Shown here: positions 13,905 to 25,046 of the stretch, piece after piece | Numbering within the stretch: position 1 is the stretch's first letter | Layout: every line of letters begins with the position of its first letter | Assembly (NCBI GenBank): GCA_033030425.1 | Contig: JAUFSD010000002.1 | Span: 2,356,001 to 2,420,000 of the forward strand | DNA length: 64,000 nucleotides | DNA from: Verpa conica | Lineage: Eukaryota; Ascomycota; Pezizomycetes; Pezizales; Morchellaceae | Direction: 5' to 3' | Notes under the pieces: model-generated | What the model saw: only the letters and a program-made list of their open reading frames with translations | The model's database searches: none | What the model was told of the DNA's origin: nothing | Position numbers and translations under genes: made by a program

Positions 13905-15260
13905 CACGTGTAGTATTCACAGTTAGTAGGGATCACTTCCACTTTCAATGGTTATATTCCTAATCGCTCAACACCCAATCTAGCCATCGATGTGCTAATT
14001 CTGATGGTATAGTATATGTATATATGTATAATACCTATATGCCTTAGGATGATTATTTTTGCGCGAGAAAAGTCATACATGTCGGCAGTTCTAATGCACC
14101 AGGTACTCCTACCGGGAACTCAGTCTCGGGTCTAAATTAGTATAGTCTACAGATTATGCTGCTCTACCAAAGCCCAACCTAAGCGGTAGAGTATCATTAG
14201 GGAGGCATTTCCGCTTCTTGGGGGTTTTGGTTGGCTAGACGTGCGTCAATCAACAAGCAGATACCAAATGCCCACGTGGATGTCAAGGTGAAGATCGACG
14301 ACGCGCCGTGAAGCGAGCGATCCGGGTGTGTTAATTCATTACTGGTAACTGAAGCTGAGGTTGGGGTATCGCTAAAATATGGAAGCCAATGAGGGTGTTA
14401 AATGCAGCAAATACATCTCTATCGAGCTTACGTTATATTAGAATCTGGTATAGGTATGCCGGTCTCCCCAGGCATGATTTATTGCAAGGCTGTACAAGAA
14501 GCCTGGACGTATCGATCGTTAAGACTACAAACTTAGACAGACGCATTAGGATAATTATATCCCTTTCGTGGTGGCTACACGTACACATACTCTAACTCCT
14601 ACTAGGTGACTTACAAAGTCGTAGTGTCAGCAGATGTACGGCAAAAACTTATATCTAAATCAAAATATCTTTATATAAACTCGATAAACTTGTCAGATTA
14701 GCTCTCGAACTTCATAACAAATCTTAATTAAGATTTGTTCAGACTTCTGCAAGCAATCCTCCCGACAACAACCGGGCGTGACAATACAAGAGGTTACACC
14801 CCACAGGGAGGTAAACCGTAGTTGCAGGTCTTGGCCAATAGTTAGGGGAACTGGCGGAAGCCGTTCTGGTATCATCATGCACGAAGAATAAGAAAATAAC
14901 AAAATTTGTAAGAGGGCCGGGGTTTACCTTGCGTGTTGGTGTCTGATCGGCACCTATTGATCAGGCATAGCTTGAGCTGCGAGTTCTTTCGCTTTAGGGT
15001 AAGTGCCCTGGCATATCAGATGGTCTTAAGGCGCTTTGGAAGGGACAGTGGATGTTGTCGATCAGTCACAGTATGTTGTGGAGTGAGGGAGAGTGTGAAG
15101 TATTTGCGGCTCTGACGGGGATCGGATCCCCTATCTTGGCGTGATACTATTACTAATCTTTCCCCGCTCTATACATGTAAATGCTTCTTATCAGCAGTCA
15201 TTATCACTTTCTCGTTCTATCATCACCCTCTATCATCAATCCTGAAAAGTTCATCTCATA
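13905..15260. other. Spacer upstream of the UPF0303 gene
   Basis: No supportable gene. It contains the perfect palindrome at 14716-14739 and must hold the promoter of the gene starting at 15261. Confidence 0.5.
14716..14739. repeat. Perfect 24-bp palindrome
   Basis: Each half is AACAAATCTTAA followed by its exact reverse complement, with no spacer. Its role is unknown; it lies about 520 bp upstream of the UPF0303 gene. Confidence 0.8.
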
Positions 15261-15817
15261 ATGACTACTGTTAGTGCTAAATGATGTTTTTTTCAATCCA
15301 AGTAAATATCTCAGGGGCAATTGCTAACAGTATTTGTAAATTATAGCTTCAAGAACTCGATGCTCAGGAAGCCGAACTTCAATTTTCCTCTTTCAACTCA
15401 GATGTTGCTTGGGAACTTGGTAATATCTGCCGCAAGTTAGCTTTAGAGTTCCCGAAGCCTGTTGTCATCAATATAGCTTTATCAAACTCGAGTCAACTCC
15501 TTTTCCACACATGCTCTCGTCCTGGAACAATTCCAGGTAACGCTTTCTGGGTAAAGCGGAAGCAGGCCACAGTACTTCGCTTTGGGTGTTCATCATATAC
15601 AATGAAACTTAGGATGGATGCGGCCCCGAAGCCGTTCAGCGAGATTTTCGCATTGAAGAATGAAGATTATGCTGCGAATGGTGGGGGGTTCCCAATTAGG
15701 GTCAAGAATGTTGAGGGTGTTGTTGCTGTGATTGTTATCAGTGGGTTGACCGAAGAGCAAGATCATGAGTTGGCTGTTGCGGGAATACGCCAGTATCTGA
15801 AAAGCTGTAAAGAGTAG
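15261..15817 (+). CDS. UPF0303 / YBR137W-type protein (HbpS/GlcG-like fold)
   Basis: Exon 1 is only nine bases (15261-15269, Met-Thr-Thr). A 77-bp intron (GTTAGT donor, TTGCTAACAG branch region, TTATAG acceptor) precedes exon 2 at 15347-15817, giving 159 aa. The family signature is clear: a central WVKRKQATVLRFGCSSY block (residues 71-87), then EDYAANGGGFPIRVK and VIVISGLTEEQDHELAV. These match yeast YBR137W and bacterial UPF0303 proteins. The yeast protein is cytosolic and linked by published work to the GET/Sgt2 tail-anchored protein pathway; its biochemical activity is not settled. Length agrees with the family (about 160-180 aa). The tiny first exon is the least certain part: the alternative is a start inside exon 2, but its first in-frame Met there would remove half of the domain. 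Confidence 0.85.
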
Positions 15818-16900
15818 ACTTTCGAGATAATTTAGGTATGTGCGGTTTTAGATTCTATTAATTAGAATAATAGGCTGATTTCAGAATGTACCGAATGCAG
15901 TAAAACCCTACGTTTTCTTCGAAGTACTCAAACAATGTGAGAGTGTGGAGAGTATCAGCCTTGAAGTGATTTTTCGAGTATGCAGTATTGGCTATGCATG
16001 GCCTATATGTAGGTTTGCATATTATATATCGTGATTGACAATACATTTTCTACAAAGGCCCTTAATTTTTGGACACCAGACCTCTATCTAAATTTTAACT
16101 AGCTATCTTCAAACAAAAATTAGTTACTCTCGATTAATTACTTGAAGACCAGACTTTCCAGCCAATTATTGTGCTTCAGAATAACCATGAGGGGTAAAAT
16201 GCATTTTAAGAGTTGCGTCATTATATTCCTGTGCTGTTAATTCCACTGCCAAGAGATTTATATTGAGTGACGAATGCTTCCGGCCTCCCAAACTGTGAGC
16301 GGAATCCTGGATAGGATCGTTCATGGATACGTATGTATGATGAACACAGGGTGTGACGCCCCGCACAAATCGACCGAAAGTCAAAAAAAGAAATTTTAGA
16401 AAGCGTTTGATTCTATGGGGGAATATAAAATTTGTGGTCGGGTGAGTGACTCTATTTACTATATCTTATATACCGTTTCTTCGATTGGGTCTTGTCTTAT
16501 CCCAAGCGTTAGTACAATTTTCGTATTGCATCTTGGCTCATGGCTAGCTTGGGCCATTGTTTTCTCCAAGTTGGCGTAGCTTTCTTATGAGAGATTTCTT
16601 AAATCAGCCAAACTGCCGGATTGGGGTTATTGACCTTTAACACCCGAATAGGTGGGGGGGGGGGTGTATCAGGAACGTGGTGAAGAACAGCTCTTTGCAA
16701 CTTTCTTTGTTCCTCCTTCGCTTTAATGGTATGGGCCTCGCTGCTTTATTCTGTATTGTTATAGGTGTGTTATCACATGTGTAACCATTTCTATCGTTTC
16801 AGTCCTCGAAATTTGATTCTTAAGCTAGAAATGCCCTCTTTTCTTCTTTCAGGTACTAAAAGATTCACTTTCAGAACGACCTACAAATTCCGAAGACATC
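15818..16900. other. Intergenic region
   Basis: Contains the 3' flank of the UPF0303 gene and the promoter of the Cys-rich GPI protein. A G-run lies near 16653. No gene is supported. Confidence 0.5.
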
Positions 16901-18225
16901 ATGAAGCGGATATTTTTTTCTATTATCTGTATTCAATGCAGCAACGCTATTCCAACGTTTCTTTTTGGGCCTATGCAAGCAGCTCCGCCAATCAGCCAGG
17001 GTGCGTTGACCGAGGTATCGCTAGTAAAAAGACAATCCGGATGCACTTTTGGGGTACCCTGTGGCGTTGGGTGTGCAACACAGGGCCCTTGCTGTGATAA
17101 TAACTTGGGGAGTAAGTGACTAACTGCCACTCTTTGGCAAATGACAAATATTTTTAATATTAATGAGATGTTTAGTTTCCTGCCGGGCCGGGGAGGCCTG
17201 TGTGACTATTGATGGCGAGGTGGCCTGTTGCCCAGTAGGGTAAGATATACTGTCTCTAGATTGATTCCTTTAATTTGACTTATTAGCTGGCTACTAACTG
17301 AATACTTTGGTCCCTAGAACCATATGTAATAGCATATCAAATTGCTTGAATGCCAACGATCCAGCTTGTATTGGCGGTAATGGCGGTAGCAGTTTTTGCT
17401 GGTACGTTTAAAATCTTTATTCTAGCCTAGTTTTTCCTTGCGTAAAAGTAGAGATAATATCATTGACACTATCTCAGCGACTCTTCGGCACCCTTCTGCA
17501 ATACGTCTGGTGCACTCCAGATATGTCAGGAAACTATGGCCACAGAATCTTTCTCTAGCTCTACAACAACAACAATTACCACCAGGATAACAACCACTAC
17601 AGTTGTAACCATGACAAACACAATCCCAGGGAATTTGACGGTAACTTCGGCTATTACGTCAACCACTTCATTAGCCACTATACCCTCTACAAACCAGTCC
17701 ATAATTTTATCTCAAACCGCCAGTTCTTCAGTAATTGTTCCTGAGACTATCACCACTATATTCATTGGCTCTGCAGAAACCCAACAGCTCATCGCAACGA
17801 ATGTCTTATCATTCAGCCCTCTGAATACTGTAATGTCACCCTCAGCAAAAGCTTCTACCACCCCGAGTAAAAGCCTTACAACCTCGACAAGCCTGGATAC
17901 AAAGGGAGTTGTCATTAGTGGAGAAAAAACTATAGCCACCACTACTGCTACTTCTGGCAGTACTATAACAGTCAGTTCAACAACCGTCAAAAATTCAACC
18001 AACTTGGGCCCCACTTTGCAGCTAAATCCTACCCATACTGTAGTGACAAATATTACTAGAACTACAAATACTACTGTGACCTCTCAGGGTACGGAGGCTA
18101 AGATGAATACTACGGGTACCAACCCCACTTCGCCAGCGCTTTTTACAGGTGGATCCTCACGGGTCCCGGGTCTCAGTGAACTTACGGTTGCGATTTTCAC
18201 TTTTGCTGTAGTTTTATTATTCTAA
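16901..18225 (+). CDS. Cysteine-rich, Ser/Thr-rich GPI-anchored cell-surface protein
   Basis: Four exons: 16901-17111, 17176-17239, 17318-17401 and 17478-18225 (368 aa). Every junction keeps the frame and has GT-AG ends. An N-terminal hydrophobic signal peptide is followed by a dibasic VKR at residues 42-44, a likely Kex2-type processing site. The next stretch (about residue 48 to 130) holds 16 cysteines, including three CC pairs, in small modules such as GPCC, VACCPVGTIC and SSFCC. After it comes a long Thr/Ser tract with many N-glycosylation sequons. The tail GGSSRVPGLSELTVAIFTF plus a short hydrophobic end is a classic GPI-addition signal, so the protein should sit in the plasma membrane or wall. 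Exons 1-3 each carry part of the Cys-rich head and exon 4 its end plus the stalk. I do not recognise a named family; the CC spacing resembles Cys-rich GPI proteins of unknown function found in many ascomycetes. Confidence 0.8.
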
Positions 18226-19611
18226 GAGCATCGCGTGTGTATCTGGGAAGATTCACTTGAGTCCGTACTCTTTGCTTGTTATGTACTGTTGGGTATTAAT
18301 GGCACTTACGTGGGAGGTGATATCTACTAGCTAGTAAGACTTGTAAGTCACGAGGAGGATATCACAATTTTTGTACTTGTGAACATTTTCTTTTCATCAA
18401 TAATAGAACTAAACGCAGAATCTCAATTTTGGGGGTGTAGACGAGCCATATCTATATTCTAGCACAAAACTTGTACACCCTTTATGATATAAAAATCTCT
18501 TAGCCATGCATACACTACCTCCGTTGTCTCTTAAAACCAGTCAAATATCCCAAACGCCCCTTTCAACCTCTAATAAGCCTTATTTACTAGCGATCTTAAT
18601 GAGTCGTATTACCTTTCCTAGGAATCTCTCGATACTGGTTTTTCTGGCCTGGTAGATACGAATCATATTAGTTTATTTAACCAAAATTTTGGTATACGGT
18701 GGCTTACAGTTTTGCCTTTGGCATACCGCCGTGCCTCTTTGCCTTTCTTCTGGCTTTAAGACTCTATCGCATACCCAACAGTTTTCTGCGAAAGTTTCTT
18801 TCGGTCTTGAAAGGCAGATCCCCATAATTTTTAGCCTTACTATATATACGTATTGCTATTCGTAGCTATTTCGAAAAGTTTAAAGTAATAAATATGGGTT
18901 AAATAAAGGAAACGTCTGTTTTATGCGTAGATCGATCTTTATAATTCCTAAAAGAAGTTTAGTATCGTAGACGCCGGTATAGCTAGTTATATAAGAGAAA
19001 GCGTATTTAAGATACTATAGAAACCACGGTATGCCTATTGTTTGGATAGAATGTCATGCCTGTTTGAAAACAAAGCCAAGGTTTAGTATAATACAAGAGA
19101 GGAGGGGTAGGGGGAAAACCAAACTTTACACTGATACTCAAACAAGCGAAAGTTTATTTGAGCCTAGATTCTTTTAAGATATATACGAGTACCGCACACA
19201 TGGAACCTTTGAATTATATTGTACATAGAATCGAACTCTTATAGGATCCATTATATATTAAACCATAGATTTCTAGCTAATCTTTAAACGAGTATTATAA
19301 CGCCTTACTTATCACCCAGCTCCTAGGAGAGGTTGTAGAAGAATGTGTTGAATTAAAACAAAAAACAATAGTGGAATATATATTTATTATATATATGAGT
19401 GATGATCTGTGAAATAAGTTCTGGTCTACAACTATTCTCGGCTCACTTCTCACCCGAGTCAGACTTAGACTAATTCCTTAGTTAAGCATAAAACTATTCC
19501 TTTTCTCGTATTAATGCACTGCACATACTAGTTTTTTTTGCCCAAGGCCCTTACTATTCTAATGCATGCATCGATCCTGCCAGCGAGCGTTAATTAATGC
19601 TTTATATCTTG
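18226..19611. other. AT-rich intergenic region
   Basis: Very TA-rich, with no frame over about 60 codons. It is probably decayed repeat sequence plus the 3' end of the preceding gene. Confidence 0.5.
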
Positions 19612-20346
19612 CTAATACATCCCTGTATATTCATTAAATAGAGGTTCGTGGATAATATGGAACTGCATCGTAACAGGTATAATTTTAAGACGGTACTGGG
19701 AAACTCCTGAGTATATATATATGCGTGGGAATTGAATCAGAATCAGAACTATATAATATAGCTCAAACAACCAAAAATGTAGATAATCAGAAGTAGAAAT
19801 TAAACCTGGCTTAGGAACGGAGCTAGTGCGGGTTTCCGTGTCGGGATCTGAATCAGCATTGAGGTTAATCAAGTCTAAATAAGCCGAAAAATAAGTCACG
19901 AAATAAGAATTACAATAAATGTCGGAATCACTGGAACTGACATGATATAAATCGCAATCAAAACCACCACACAAATCACCAATAGAGTCAGAATCTGCTT
20001 TAAGACCATATTTTGAGTCGTAATAGATATCACAGACATGACTAGGAGAGTGGGCGCAACCACGAGGGCGGGGAGAAGGGGCTATAGATGCTGACGTTAC
20101 CACCAGAGTTAGGTACGAGTTCAGAGTTAGGATTTGAATCTGGTGTGAGTTTATCGTGTTTGCCAAGTCTTTCACACTCATTACAGGCTGTATGGAGCTA
20201 TTTTCGCAAAATAGACAAAGAGTAGGTCTTGGGATCTCTAAGGCAGCTGGGCGTTCGGGTACAATCGGCGTATTGGTGGGTGTAACCGCTGAAAAAGGTG
20301 ATTGTAAGAATGCACATTCTTTTGGGCAAGTGGTGCTTTGGGGCAT
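19612..20346 (-). CDS. Doubtful ORF, hypothetical protein
   Basis: The first ATG (20346) opens a 244-codon frame in otherwise AT-rich DNA, which is long for chance. The predicted protein has scattered Cys residues, a Ser/Asp-rich middle (SSSDSDIY, LNADSDPDTETRTSS) and a hydrophobic Tyr-rich C-terminal part. I see no domain, signal peptide or intron signals that improve it. It could be a real orphan gene, or a relic of a repeat whose frame happens to be open. Confidence 0.3.
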   Translation of the reverse strand: MPQSTTCPKECAFLQSPFSAVTPTNTPIVPERPAALEIPRPTLCLFCENSSIQPVMSVKDLANTINSHQIQILTLNSYLTLVVTSASIAPSPRPRGCAHSPSHVCDIYYDSKYGLKADSDSIGDLCGGFDCDLYHVSSSDSDIYCNSYFVTYFSAYLDLINLNADSDPDTETRTSSVPKPGLISTSDYLHFWLFELYYIVLILIQFPRIYIYSGVSQYRLKIIPVTMQFHIIHEPLFNEYTGMY

Positions 20347-20754
20347 TTTCAATTTTTATGTACGTGGTAAAGTATATAGCTACATGTAGTTGTGTTGCTG
20401 AAATAGGATGCGATACATAGGGATATTGATTAGGAAATAAGCTATAGGCTTGGTTTTCTTACTTGAAAATCTCACTTGGAAACCTGAGGCTTGGGCTAAT
20501 GTTTTTACGATATAGCAAGATTTTCAGACGCGCCCCAGGTACAGCAAGCAGTACACCTAACTAGGTCTCTCCATGCGCTGCGATACAATATTTTAATCTA
20601 GTGATATCTACTTAAATATGTGAGGGGAGTCTAATTACATCACGTTTAGTGCCCCACCACCCGTGCTATACTGCATTACCAACCCCGCTTTCCATCTATT
20701 GGTGGCATAAATATGCGGGGATCAGTAGGCATGACATGCTCAAATCGAAAGGAA

Positions 20755-20778
20755 AAGAGAGAGAGAGAGAGAGAGAGG
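20755..20778. repeat. (AG)n microsatellite
   Basis: About ten to twelve AG units in a row. Confidence 0.9.
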
Positions 20779-21015
20779 CATAAATAAGTACATCGCTATG
20801 TGTCAAGACAAGACATGTATCTAAGACACCACTGTGGGGGAAAAGTCCACCACAAAACCAAAGAAAACCCCCGTAAAAAAAAAAAACGCCGTGCACCTCC
20901 CGTTTTCGCTCCTAAAAAGACCTTCTCCAAATAGAAAAACAAACACCATAACACCGACCATCATTTCAACACTGCATCCAGCAGATTATTGGATAACCTA
21001 GCTGCATTGTTTAGT

Positions 21016-21402
21016 CTAAACGACTGCAACTAACACTGCAACCGCGATACCACCGATGACTTGTCGCCATGGACTCATTATTTGTGTCCCGGGAGTTGAA
21101 GAGTCGGTACGTTTCTGTGTATGCTTATTCGGTACCGCTTCTGGTGTTTGGTTCTGGGTTTGCGTGGGGAAGCGAATGCCTTCAGACCCTCGCGCAACGT
21201 CCTTGTCAAAAGTATTGTATCTGGGACTAATATTAGTTAAACTGTACGTCACAAGAAAGCACTCAGGTGGAACATACCGTTGCATTAGAACCTCTTGAAT
21301 CTGTGTCCCGTAGGAATCGAGATATGGTTTATCATTACCACAACTCGCCGTGGCAGCGGCCGTAGCAACCGTTGAGAGTAGGGCTAAAGCAGCAAATCGC
21401 AT
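21016..21402 (-). CDS. Small secreted protein, probably GPI-anchored
   Basis: The frame from ATG 21402 gives 128 aa if unspliced. Residues 1-19 (MRFAALALLSTVATAAATA) are a textbook signal peptide. The last 20 residues form a hydrophobic tail after a Ser/Thr/Pro stretch, suggesting GPI anchoring. Within the frame, 21277-21227 looks like an intron: GTATGT donor, TTTAACTAAT branch site and TTAG acceptor over exactly 51 bp. Because 51 is a multiple of three, removing it keeps the frame and yields a 111-aa protein. The extra 17 residues carry a second cysteine. Both forms may exist. I do not recognise the family. The upstream side has no ORF continuing into it. Confidence 0.6.
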   Translation of the reverse strand: MRFAALALLSTVATAAATASCGNDKPYLDSYGTQIQEVLMQRYVPPECFLVTYSLTNISPRYNTFDKDVARGSEGIRFPTQTQNQTPEAVPNKHTQKRTDSSTPGTQIMSPWRQVIGGIAVAVLVAVV

Positions 21403-22897
21403 GTTTTTTTGTGCTTTGGTGTGGCTCGCGATAGTGTGTTTGTGTGATGGTCTTTAGAGAAAGGCAGGAAGGATCTGGTACCCTCCTATCTCTCTCTCTT
21501 ATTAAATTCCGCTCTGATTCTCGTGATAGAATTGTAAACAAGTGATACTGTGTGAAGAGGGGGGTCCGCAACAATATATACACCTGGAGTGTTGGTCGTA
21601 TTGCCTGCTCCAGGAACCAATAGACCCCGGCTTGTTTATTGCAGCCGCATGACACATACCTGTCGATACAGTATAATCGTCTGATTTCCAATCGTGGACT
21701 GGGAATAGTGATTTTGCGGGGATAACAAATCCACAACAAACCGCCCAAATAAGCATATCCATACCGTACAAGAAAGGGATTCCCAGACATTCTATTGACT
21801 AGCTTTGTACAGCCTTGCTTTATGGGTATTTTACAAAGCATATAGACGCACTAAACGTGCAGCGGTAAAGTATGAAAAGCCACGACTCACAGCTCGACTC
21901 ATGACGTGAAAGTTGGAAGTGATCGTTCTCGGCGTCCGGAACGCTCGCGGACCCGAGCTTCTGCTTCCTTTACTTTTTTTTATTTTTATTTTTTATTTTT
22001 TGCCGCAAACGGGTAATAATAATATCAAGACCAACTTTAGCTCACGAAAATTACTAGGAATGGGTTGACTCCATTCCAAATGACGTTGCATGTGCTACTC
22101 TACAAGGTTACTAAACATTCCGCCATACCGAGCCTAAGCAGGAGAAATCCCAAGAACCTTAACGTATTCGTGTTGATACTTTAAGCATCTTCCATGACTT
22201 CGTAAAGGAAAAAATATCCTACCTGCTTTTTGCTACTCATTACGACTGCGTGCGGGGGGCCCCCGGAAATAAAGACCTCAAACCGAATAAACACCCATAT
22301 CACATCTCTAGGACCTGTCTGCCCACCTACCAATCTTACGCGTCCTCCTAGAGTTAATACGGGGTCGAAGCGAAAGGTTATCTGCAAGGTACTCGCCAAC
22401 CCGAAACCAAAAAAAAAAAATCAGAGTCCCCCAAATCAGAAGAACCCACGTCGAAACAAAAGAGACATCTCCCCCACAGGATCCTCCTCATCGAAGTCAT
22501 CAGAAAAAACCTGTAACATGCACCCCAGAGAGAGATCGAGGGGGGGGGGAAACCAACATCAACCCTAACCTGTGGCTCCACGTTTTAAAACACCCGATAG
22601 GGTGCCTGTCCCGCAGCTAAGCATTTTCAGATAATCCAATAGGAGATGTTCCTCCTCAGCTTCTTTCAGAGGCCCCAAATAGAAGCGTTTCACAAGGCTA
22701 CAATAATTAGGGGCGTTTTACTATATGATAGGGATAAATAAACGATTCGCATGGAGGGGTATGGGTATGCGTATGGGATACGGGACACATCATCACGGTG
22801 ATGAGTACACTGGCTATAACAACTTACCTCATTTTTAAGCGGAACAACCCGGGTTGATAGTACCTCTGGATTGTTTGTATACGGCGGCTCGTACCTA
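21403..22897. other. Intergenic region
   Basis: Includes the promoter of the small secreted protein. Overlapping short frames on both strands have no domain content; no gene is supported. Confidence 0.45.
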
Positions 22898-23045
22898 CGG
22901 TCTCCGGTAGAATTATTGTGAAAACAGGCGTTAGCGAGCAAGGGTTTTGTGGCCAATGTCCACTAGAACCTTCGCTGGGGACACCAAATACTAACCAGAC
23001 CAGTCCTGAGCAGCGCATTTCTTGCTAATTCTACCAGGAAAAAAG
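22898..23045. mobile_element. MITE-like element (family B, degenerate copy)
   Basis: Shares with the element at 52013-52160 the left end TCTCCGGTAGAATTATTGTG and an internal block GTTAGCGAGCAAGGGTTTTG. The right end retains TAATTCTACC, the inverse of GGTAGAATTA at the left, but the last bases are degenerate. It is non-coding. The pair of copies defines a small inverted-repeat element about 148 bp long. Confidence 0.7.
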
Positions 23046-25046
23046 ACAAAATGAGTTGTTCCACATCTAACTTGACGCAACCACAACCAGCATGCCCAAT
23101 AAAAAAAGAGACTTCTTCTCTGTGCAGACAATAGATAAAATAAAACTACCAACTTTTTTCAGCTATGCCCTGAGGCATTGGTTATCATTATATTTAGTTG
23201 GGAACTTGGTTGCCATCACTAGCTTAAGGTGGACATATATAGCACCGAGCCACTAAATTAAAAGCGATTCTCTTATTATATAGGTAATCTTGTTAATTCT
23301 AGTACCAGAATTTTTGATTCAAATCACCTTGAGCTCAAACTATGGGTGAGTATTTTTGTGGGTTGAAACCTGTGGAATCGCTTCTGTAGATTTTTCGTAT
23401 CTTGGAATTTGGTAGATATGTGCTGTCGTATTCGTATCCTGGGATACTCGTGGCCTTCAACGTCATTAATATACTATGTAGCTTCAATTAGACCGAGAGC
23501 GAGTATCAAATATATCCTGAATCAAACACCGTATCAGGCGCCCTAGTTCTACGCCCAGCCTTGAGGGCATATGCAGCAGCAGAAAGAAAGAAAGAAAAAA
23601 GCCCTCCCCCCCTTCGTAACAGGTTTATCTGCAAAAGCCCGAGAGTTGCTCATATTTCGAAACTCGGGGGCCCGAGAGTAATACGGGAAGCCCAGACAAC
23701 AATGTTTGCGCCGGAAGAGCGCATAAAAACTCCCGAAAAGCCACCACATTTTGTTCTCAGCTGAAGGTATGAGTATAGAAAGCTGCATTACATGAAAAGC
23801 CTCTAGTTATGGGGTTCATTCAAGCCTCTTGTATGCAGCTTGCCTTTCTTAGAAAAACAGGTTATCAAAGATCTTGAAACCAAAAAAATAAATAAGCTGC
23901 ATAGATCCAGCGCCACGAGATATGTAGAGTAAGTAGCGCTACAGTAGACAATAGTCAGCAAACCACATTTCAAAGTAACTAACAAGCGCGCGCCAACCCA
24001 CGAGATAATATTGCATGCACTTACACCACCTCTCTCCAAGATCCCATCTGTAGATCCGGAGATCTCCTACCCGGTAGAATAAGTTCCGAATATCCGATCC
24101 CCGCTTCCGAGGGTAGAATGCCGTGGAAGGGAAAATAATGATTTGGGTGTCGATCTTTGGGTTCCGTCCCTCTCGGCCGAAGCCTGCAATAGAGATAGAA
24201 AGAGGAAAAAAATACCTCATCTCCTCACTTCTGCTGTTCTTGTAGAAGATCTCTCCATTGCGCACTCAACCCCGCACATATTTCATCACTCGGTCATAAA
24301 ATATACTTGATAATACGGCCCAACGGATTTCGACCATGTCTGAATAAAATACCTTATACTACAACTAAACACTACCCGCCAATGCAGAAAATGAAAAAGA
24401 ACGAAAGAAGGGAGAAAAAACGTCTACCAGCGTATACACCAAATAATAATAATAAGAATAAGAAAAAACGCCGACCAGGCAATATGCTCGCTCAAAGAAA
24501 CAAAAATAATCCCAGAGGGAACGGAATCTAAAACTCCAGCCAACCCGGTACCAGAAAAAGAAAAGAAAAGGGTGTAATGTAAAGACAGTCCAGCAAAAGA
24601 CTGGACGGAATAACAATATCGAAAGCTCCCCCCAGAGTCAAAAAAATAAAATAAAAAGGGACAAACGTACACCGCCATTCACTCTGGGCATCAAACCCGA
24701 GTGCACCAAAAAAATATCAACAAAACCGACACAATGCAGAACCCTAAAGGAAAAAAAACACCCTCCCAAGAATGAATCAAGTCCCGCTCGCTCGCAATAA
24801 AAACAAATATTGAAAGTCAACACTCAAAAGATAATTCAACAACCAGCGTACAAGAATACAAAGGTTAAATACCCGAATAGGACGGTAAAGCAAGGGTAAG
24901 GGGAAAAAAAAGACTGTACAATGTTAGTACGCAATACGTAGATGCGTGATACTCATGAATAGCATTAGGGCATCCACAGTTGGGGCGGGACCCTTCATTC
25001 AACATCCTCAATATCCTCAACGCAAGGACGATTTCGATCCACCAGC
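23046..25046. other. Intergenic region, purine-rich on + strand
   Basis: From about 24.3 to 24.9 kb the + strand is rich in A and G; the resulting Phe/Tyr-rich frames on the - strand are compositional artefacts. No gene is supported. Confidence 0.45.
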
